Assembly: GCA_023055505.1 (NCBI GenBank)
Contig: JALIRH010000026.1
Coordinates: 8,509,591-8,573,590 of the forward strand
Origin: Callipepla californica brunnescens
Taxonomy: Eukaryota; Chordata; Aves; Galliformes; Odontophoridae
Direction of reading: 5' to 3'
DNA: 64,000 nucleotides
The notes below the pieces were generated by a model, which worked only from the letters and a program-made list of their open reading frames with translations, did not search any database and had not been told where the DNA came from. Made by a program: the position numbers and the translations under genes. Shown in pieces: positions 62,404 through 64,000 of this stretch (the first letter of the stretch is position 1; the number at the start of each line of letters is the position of its first letter).

Positions 62404-64000
62404 GGTTTCATTTGGCTCTTTTGTTTTCCTGGTAGATTTTGAAATCCAAATTCAATCAACACAGAAATATGTGAAAAGATTTTTTTTGATATATAAAGTA
62501 TTATTTTCTATTATTGTTATTATTTCTAGCATTCGGATGTTATTATCAGCTTAGAACTATGATGGGTGTTCTTCATCAGTGTGAGAACATTCTTCACTGA
62601 AGCACTGAACTTGAATGCTGTTTATACAAGCAGCTCTTGATATTTAAATTGTGGCTTATATTCTATCAGAAAATTTCACTGCAGACTGACTGCTGGAGGT
62701 CGGGGAAATAAATACTGGAACTGGTTTCTAACAGGGCCAGATAAATTAATAACCCATAGAAGCATTTGTAGTTATGCATGCTGAGATAAAGGTTATTGTG
62801 CTTTGCTCTTTAAGCTGTTGCCTGCAAAGACCTGTGGTGCTGCTTCTCTGTCTTCTTGCTACAGAACAGCACAAGACCTAGTGGTGTTGAAGGGACAGAT
62901 TTCCATTAAGTTGAATCATTTTTGCAGAAAAGGAAGGAAGATGATGGACTTAAAGGTTCAATGATCTCAATTTGTAATCTTGCGTCACTGCATCTTCTCA
63001 GGTGATGTGCCTACAAAGCAGAGATGTTATGTGGAGGTTGGTTAATGCTGGTGTAGTACCATAGGGAGATAAAATGCTGTGTCTGATTCTATTGCCTAGA
63101 GTATTACCAGGGTAAAGTAATAGAAGCTTGCTATGCATGGGTGAATGTAGAACTGGGTTTAGAACTGTTAATCTCTGTGACAGCACAGATGGATACCTTG
63201 ATAGAGATAATTACTTTGTCACTCCAAATATCTGTTTAAGTACTGTTTCCCACTTTATATTTCTACTTCTCTTTTCACCTTTTCATGGAAATCTGTTGTC
63301 TTCTTGATGTTTCCTTCTTTTTTCTGCATTTCCCTAATTAACGGGAAGACGAAAGAATACTGGACGCGTTGAATTAGTATTTACTGTACGTTGCCCTTGC
63401 AATACTATTTAACATGGGAATCCTAAAGCAAGCAAGAAAGAAAACACAGCCCCGAGAAGTTAGCAGCATTCTGTTTCAAATCACTTTATATTTCATTGTA
63501 TTTTTCAACTAGAAAACTGAAACCTACTTAGGCTGAAGTGTTTCAGTGGATTCAGTACATACTTTCTCTACAGCTCTAAGCTGTACATCTGTTTAACCAT
63601 GGGTACAGTGGGGCTACAGGCACCTACTTAACAATTGCTTGCTGTTCTGATATACAGATACTCCAAGGAGACTTATGTAAATAAGATAAGCTTTACACTA
63701 TACACATTTAATGGATTAGTGCAGAAAAATGTGCACAGTTGTGTACTTTCATTTTACAAAAGTGGAGTACTTGGGAGACATTTTTCTTTTCTTCCCCAGC
63801 TTCTTCATTTTTCAGTTGTGTAGTTCATATAGATACAAAGGCTGGGGATATACAGATGCCTTGAGCCTGTGGATAAAAGGGATTCCCTCCCGCTGCCCAA
63901 CCTCAAACTGAAGAGGAAAAAACAGTTCCCTCATCTAATTGAACATCTGACTCCTTTTTCCTGCTGGAGGTCAGTGAAATTCTCATGTGCTTAAGGTGAT

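Larger units (their letters stand above)
61625..64000. other. Non-coding stretch, probable intron, to the window end
   Basis: No exon or RNA gene was recognised. Simple repeats are listed separately. The last bases (CTGGAGGTCAGTGAAATTCT, then CATGTGCTTAAG) faintly resemble words in old amniote LINE remnants, too short to assign. Confidence 0.55.

Noticed and set aside
63960..64000. Old LINE-like words at the window end
   Set aside because: The match is about 30 bases, loose, and cut by the window edge.
1..64000. CRISPR arrays, operons, prophages and bacterial toxin-antitoxin systems
   Set aside because: The DNA is vertebrate nuclear sequence. No regularly spaced repeats, ribosome-binding sites or packed genes were seen.

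Overview
The window reads as nuclear DNA of a bird, most likely a galliform close to chicken. The evidence is at least nine fragments of the avian CR1 LINE, both as 3' tails ending in ATTCTATGATTCT-like repeats and as their reverse complements. There is also a decayed mariner element whose terminal sequence and transposase C-terminus match, from memory, the chicken Galluhop/Mariner1 family. The background is AT-rich and CpG-poor, with many homopolymers and (CAAA)n, (TTTA)n and (TG)n tracts. One sharp CpG island interrupts it. No sign of bacterial, viral or organellar DNA was seen.

Layout. Positions 1 to about 39.6 kb look intergenic or deeply intronic. No recognisable coding exon was found there, only simple repeats, four short CR1 pieces and a few AT-rich stretches that could be conserved non-coding elements. 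An antisense CR1 copy lies at 39.64-39.87 kb. A CpG island follows at about 40.18-41.11 kb, with GC boxes, an ETS-like site and plus-strand splice-donor candidates, the best placed at 40574/40575. This is the one gene-related feature that can be supported: a TATA-less promoter with an untranslated first exon, probably of a plus-strand gene whose coding exons lie beyond the window. The gene could not be identified.

From about 41.1 kb to the end, the sequence fits a long first intron. It holds sense-strand CR1 copies at 45.1, 46.7 and 61.4 kb, the mariner remnant at 52.0 kb, an ancient retroposon-like tail at 58.7 kb, a (TG)21 microsatellite at 56.1 kb and two degenerate tandem repeats across the window. 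The open reading frames (longest 269 codons, inside the GC-rich island) look like chance frames. Most begin at non-ATG codons and none resembles a protein I know.

I found no convincing new biological system. The points most worth checking are the identity of the CpG-island gene, the CR1 next to its promoter, the internally deleted CR1, the mariner remnant and the candidate conserved non-coding blocks.
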